DNA from: Dorea_A amylophila | Lineage (GTDB): Bacteria; Bacillota; Clostridia; Lachnospirales; Lachnospiraceae | Direction of reading: 5' to 3' | Assembly: GCF_025567265.1 (NCBI RefSeq) | Contig: NZ_JAOQJW010000003.1 | Location: 123,045 to 187,044, forward strand | DNA length: 64,000 bases | Shown: one piece after another, positions 61,579 through 64,000 of the stretch | How the letters are laid out: every line of letters begins with the position of its first letter | Numbering within the stretch: the first letter of the stretch is position 1 | The notes under the pieces: model-generated | Told to the model about the DNA's origin: nothing | The model's database searches: none | What the model saw: only the letters and a program-made list of their open reading frames with translations | Made by a program: the position numbers and the translations under genes

Positions 61579-62082
61579 CTATTCTCTCTCTGTATCCAAA
61601 TGCTCTTTCACATAACCACTGACTTTATCTCTCGGCATCTCCATCACCACCGCCAGTTCCCCATACAGGAACTTTTCAGCACTGGACATATATCTCTCAT
61701 CGATATTAATCGTCTTTTTCCCTGCCTGGATTCTTTCTTTATTTCTCCCATAAGATGTCTTGATCAATGAAACCCATTCTCTGCACTGATTGTGTAATAA
61801 CGCATTTTTGTACATTGCTTCCCGCTGCTTTTCATTCGTCACACCGATTGTATCAATCTCCGACATCTCTTTGATCAGATTCTCTGCTTCTTCTTTTGTA
61901 ATTAACTGTCTGATCTGCTCCCTCTTGTTGTCAACCGGTGTATATACCGTTCCGGCTGCATCATATACCGGTTTTAACGTATAATACTCTTTATCCGAAC
62001 TGCCCATATCAATCTTTCCAATATTTACCACTTCACAGACGCCCTCCTTATAATGCGCCACATAATCTCCTATTCTGAACAT
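61579..62082 (-). CDS. CarD/CdnL-family RNA-polymerase-binding regulator
   Basis: 167 residues. N-terminal RNAP-interacting Tudor-like domain (FRIGDYVAHYKEGVCEVVNI, EYYTLKPVYD, VYTPVDN) and a helical C-terminal DNA-binding part (KRELEAYGELAVVM-like: AEKFLYGELAVVMEM). Stabilises open promoter complexes. ATG behind AGGAGGC; own promoter 165 bp upstream. Confidence 0.92.
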   Translation of the reverse strand: MFRIGDYVAHYKEGVCEVVNIGKIDMGSSDKEYYTLKPVYDAAGTVYTPVDNKREQIRQLITKEEAENLIKEMSEIDTIGVTNEKQREAMYKNALLHNQCREWVSLIKTSYGRNKERIQAGKKTINIDERYMSSAEKFLYGELAVVMEMPRDKVSGYVKEHLDTERE

Positions 62083-62244
62083 TTCTGCCTCCTGTTCTTA
62101 ACACTTCTCTCATGGTAACTTCTGCAGACGTATGACAACGCTAAAAGGGCGCACAATCCGAAGTTATATCGAACTGCACGCCAACTTTTCTGGTATCGTA
62201 TTATGAAATTTGTAAACGCGCTGACATAAACTCTTGATATAGCT

Positions 62245-62275
62245 ATTATAACATAACTCTTGATATCAGTGTCAA
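62245..62275 (-). promoter_or_regulatory. promoter of the carD gene
   Basis: On the minus strand TTGACA and TATAAT separated by 19 bases, about 165 bp before the start codon; the leader between is unassigned. Confidence 0.5.
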
Positions 62276-62315
62276 CCAACGTGAAATTTTTTATGCATTT
62301 CCAAAAATGAAATTT

Positions 62316-63820
62316 TAAATTCCACCACCACATTTGGTGGTGGAATTTACTCCCGCACAGTAAAGGTTTACTCTTTCATATAAAAATGGTAAGGTTATCT
62401 TTCTTTCTGACAGCAGTAGAAAGAAGGATATCCATGAGTAAATATATTCCAGGAAACCAGAAGCACCTTTCCCTTGAAGACCGTATCTATATCGAAAACG
62501 AACTGAACAAGGGAGAAACCTTTAAGAACATTGCCCGCTTTCTTTGCAAGGATCCAACAACCATTTCCAAAGAAGTAAGGGCTCACCGTCTATCCGACTG
62601 GTATCACAAAGGTACTTTCTATAATGCCCATAACTTTTGTATTCATCGCTTCCATTGCCGGAAAACCAATGTCTGCGGAAAAATCATTCTCTGCGATGTA
62701 AAATGCACTTCCTGCCCCACCTGTAATCAAACTTGCAAGGATTTTGTGAAGGAACAGTGCAAAAGACTGGATAAGGCGCCCTATGTCTGTAATGGCTGCA
62801 CAAAAAAGATAAATCATTGCACCATCGCCCAGAAATACAGATACGATGCACGTTTTGCTGATAGAAAATACCGTGAAAAGCTTTCCGGTTCCAGAGCCGG
62901 TATAAACATGACAAAACATGAATTACGCAAAAAGGATGGCATTGTTTCTCCTTTAATCGAGCAGGGACAATCTCCATATCAAATCATTACCAATCATCCA
63001 GAACTGGATATGTCAGTCCGTTCCTTGTACACCTATCTGGATCAAGGTCTGTTTACAGCCAGAAACATTGATTTAAAACGTAAGCCCGGCTTCAAGCCAC
63101 GAAAGTGCCATAAAACACAGATTACAAACAGAACCGTCTTCGAGAAAAGGTTATTCAGTGATTTTAGTGAGCTGCAGTTATCCTCTTTTGTAGAAATGGA
63201 TACGGTACACTCATCCAGAGAATCCAACAAGACGTTACTGACCTTTTTCTTCACTAAGGAAAAGCTGTTCCTTGCCTTTCTCCTGAATCGTTGTACTAAA
63301 GGCGCTGTCCGGCTTATTTTTGACCGTTTAGAAAAACGTATGGGCACCTATGAGTTCTTATCTGTCTTTGAATATATCTTGACAGACAGAGGTTCAGAAT
63401 TCGGAGATCCTGTCGCTCTTGAAACAGGACTGGATGAAATTCAGCGTACCAGCATCTACTATTGTGATCCCATGCGTAGCGGACAAAAAGGAGGTCTTGA
63501 GCAGGCTCACACCATGCTTCGCATGGTGCTTCCCAAAGGAACTAGTTTTGAATTTTTGACACAATGGGATGTGAATCTAATCGTGAATCACATCAACTCC
63601 ACTCCAAGGGAAAGTCTTAATGGAAGCACGCCTTATGACGCCGCATTAGAGACACTCGGAAAAGAAACCCTAAACGCATTTCAGCTTAAGCGCATTGACC
63701 CTGATTTGGTCAATCTAACGCCTAAGCTGATTCGCTTCAACCATTAACAACCACTTAGAAATCTGCTGTCGGACTGGAAATTAAACTTTCACATTTTCCT
63801 CACATGACCGGTGGAATTTA
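62316..63820 (+). mobile_element. IS30-family insertion sequence
   Basis: TAAATTCCACC at 62316-62326 and its inverse GGTGGAATTTA at 63810-63820 bracket a single transposase gene; size about 1.5 kb fits IS30 members. The left end is itself within a longer palindrome (CCACCA...TGGTGG to 62348). The ends are my best estimate, since TGGAATTTA also recurs in direct orientation around the element. Confidence 0.6.
62434..63747 (+). CDS. IS30-family transposase
   Basis: 437 residues from the ATG behind GAAAGGATAT. N-terminal helix-turn-helix pair (LSLEDRIYIENELNKGETFK, IARFLCKDPTTISKEVRAH), a Cys-rich zinc-binding-like insert of about 80 residues (CGKIILCDVKCTSCPTCNQTC), then the DDE core: Asp in VEMDTVHSS near 255, Asp in LTDRGSEFGDP near 316, Glu in GGLEQAHTMLR near 355. 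Full length and apparently active. Confidence 0.94.
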   Translation: MSKYIPGNQKHLSLEDRIYIENELNKGETFKNIARFLCKDPTTISKEVRAHRLSDWYHKGTFYNAHNFCIHRFHCRKTNVCGKIILCDVKCTSCPTCNQTCKDFVKEQCKRLDKAPYVCNGCTKKINHCTIAQKYRYDARFADRKYREKLSGSRAGINMTKHELRKKDGIVSPLIEQGQSPYQIITNHPELDMSVRSLYTYLDQGLFTARNIDLKRKPGFKPRKCHKTQITNRTVFEKRLFSDFSELQLSSFVEMDTVHSSRESNKTLLTFFFTKEKLFLAFLLNRCTKGAVRLIFDRLEKRMGTYEFLSVFEYILTDRGSEFGDPVALETGLDEIQRTSIYYCDPMRSGQKGGLEQAHTMLRMVLPKGTSFEFLTQWDVNLIVNHINSTPRESLNGSTPYDAALETLGKETLNAFQLKRIDPDLVNLTPKLIRFNH

Positions 63821-64000
63821 GTCTCGCACACTACCTTCCAGTGGTCCGTTTGTCATACCATCAAATCAGTTTTTTCCAAGAAGTTACTCCTATTATAACA
63901 GAAATAAGCGTTTTGAGCTTATAAAACTCTTAGAAAATCAAGAACTTTTAAATGAGTGTGGAATTTACTTCTGCACTGGAATTTACTTTTTCAAGTTAGC
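63748..64000. repeat. cluster of TGGAATTTACT..GCAC direct repeats
   Basis: TGGAATTTA(C/G)T(C/T)(C/T)(C/T)GCAC occurs at 62341-62358, 63812-63829 and 63959-63976, with a shorter copy TGGAATTTAC at 63977. They flank and follow the IS. No gene is seen in this 253-bp stretch. Confidence 0.6.

Overview
The window reads as low-GC Firmicutes DNA, most likely a gut Lachnospiraceae (Blautia/Dorea/Mediterraneibacter type). This rests on the house genes (YerC-type TrpR regulator, DUF1836, DUF4366, NYN-LOTUS protein, CarD, extended RlmD), strong AGGAGG ribosome sites and A+T-rich spacers. The species cannot be fixed from the sequence alone.

Positions 1 to about 34,800 are the body of an integrative conjugative element (ICE) or ICE-like island, almost wholly on the minus strand and entered from the right. 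From right to left it holds: a divergent XRE regulator; an actin-type partition pair (ParM/ParR) with a palindromic candidate centromere; a ribbon-helix-helix protein with a long acidic tail; a C5 DNA methyltransferase; an amidoligase and a gamma-glutamylcyclotransferase; a 1458-residue thioester/SpaA-repeat surface adhesin; an S-adenosylmethionine synthetase; a DUF3991/TOPRIM protein; an orphan beta-class DNA methyltransferase; a strong oriT candidate; MobC, relaxase, PcfB, ArdC-like protein; and the type IV secretion set VirD4, Maff2 (VirB2-like), VirB6-like, PrgI (VirB3-like), VirB4 and a lysozyme+CHAP wall hydrolase. At the left end is cargo: a peptidoglycan-binding/DUF1906 protein with a YcxB-like membrane neighbour, a LytTR regulator whose sensor kinase is fused to the tail of a sortase-anchored adhesin, RadC, and a window-truncated AAA ATPase. 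Neither an integrase nor the left end is in view.

Positions 34,936 to 64,000 look like host chromosome with scars: a flavodoxin pseudogene, FMN reductase, aldo/keto reductase, tiny lipoprotein, LysR regulator, and rlmD with a foreign insert of about 0.67 kb that has cut off its 3' end and left an 11-bp direct repeat. Then come a NYN-LOTUS protein, PcrA helicase, a MarR-controlled pair of half-size ABC exporters, DUF1836 protein, YerC, a PHP phosphoesterase, L-asparaginase, an assembly gap of 180 N inside a nest of inverted repeats, a MATE/cysteine-desulfidase/ketoreductase group, VOC and C_GCAxxG_C_C proteins, a sodium symporter, a lone SsuA-type binding lipoprotein, CarD, and an IS30-family insertion sequence.

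The ICE genes form an integrated programme: DNA processing (oriT, relaxase, MobC, TOPRIM protein), DNA export and wall penetration (VirD4/B4/B6/B3/B2-like, lysozyme-CHAP), mating-pair adhesion (SpaA protein), defence evasion (two methyltransferases, ArdC-like protein, a private SAM synthetase) and maintenance (ParMR). The least explained parts are the amidoligase/cyclotransferase pair, the kinase-adhesin fusion, the DUF1906 cargo gene and the palindromic nest at the gap.
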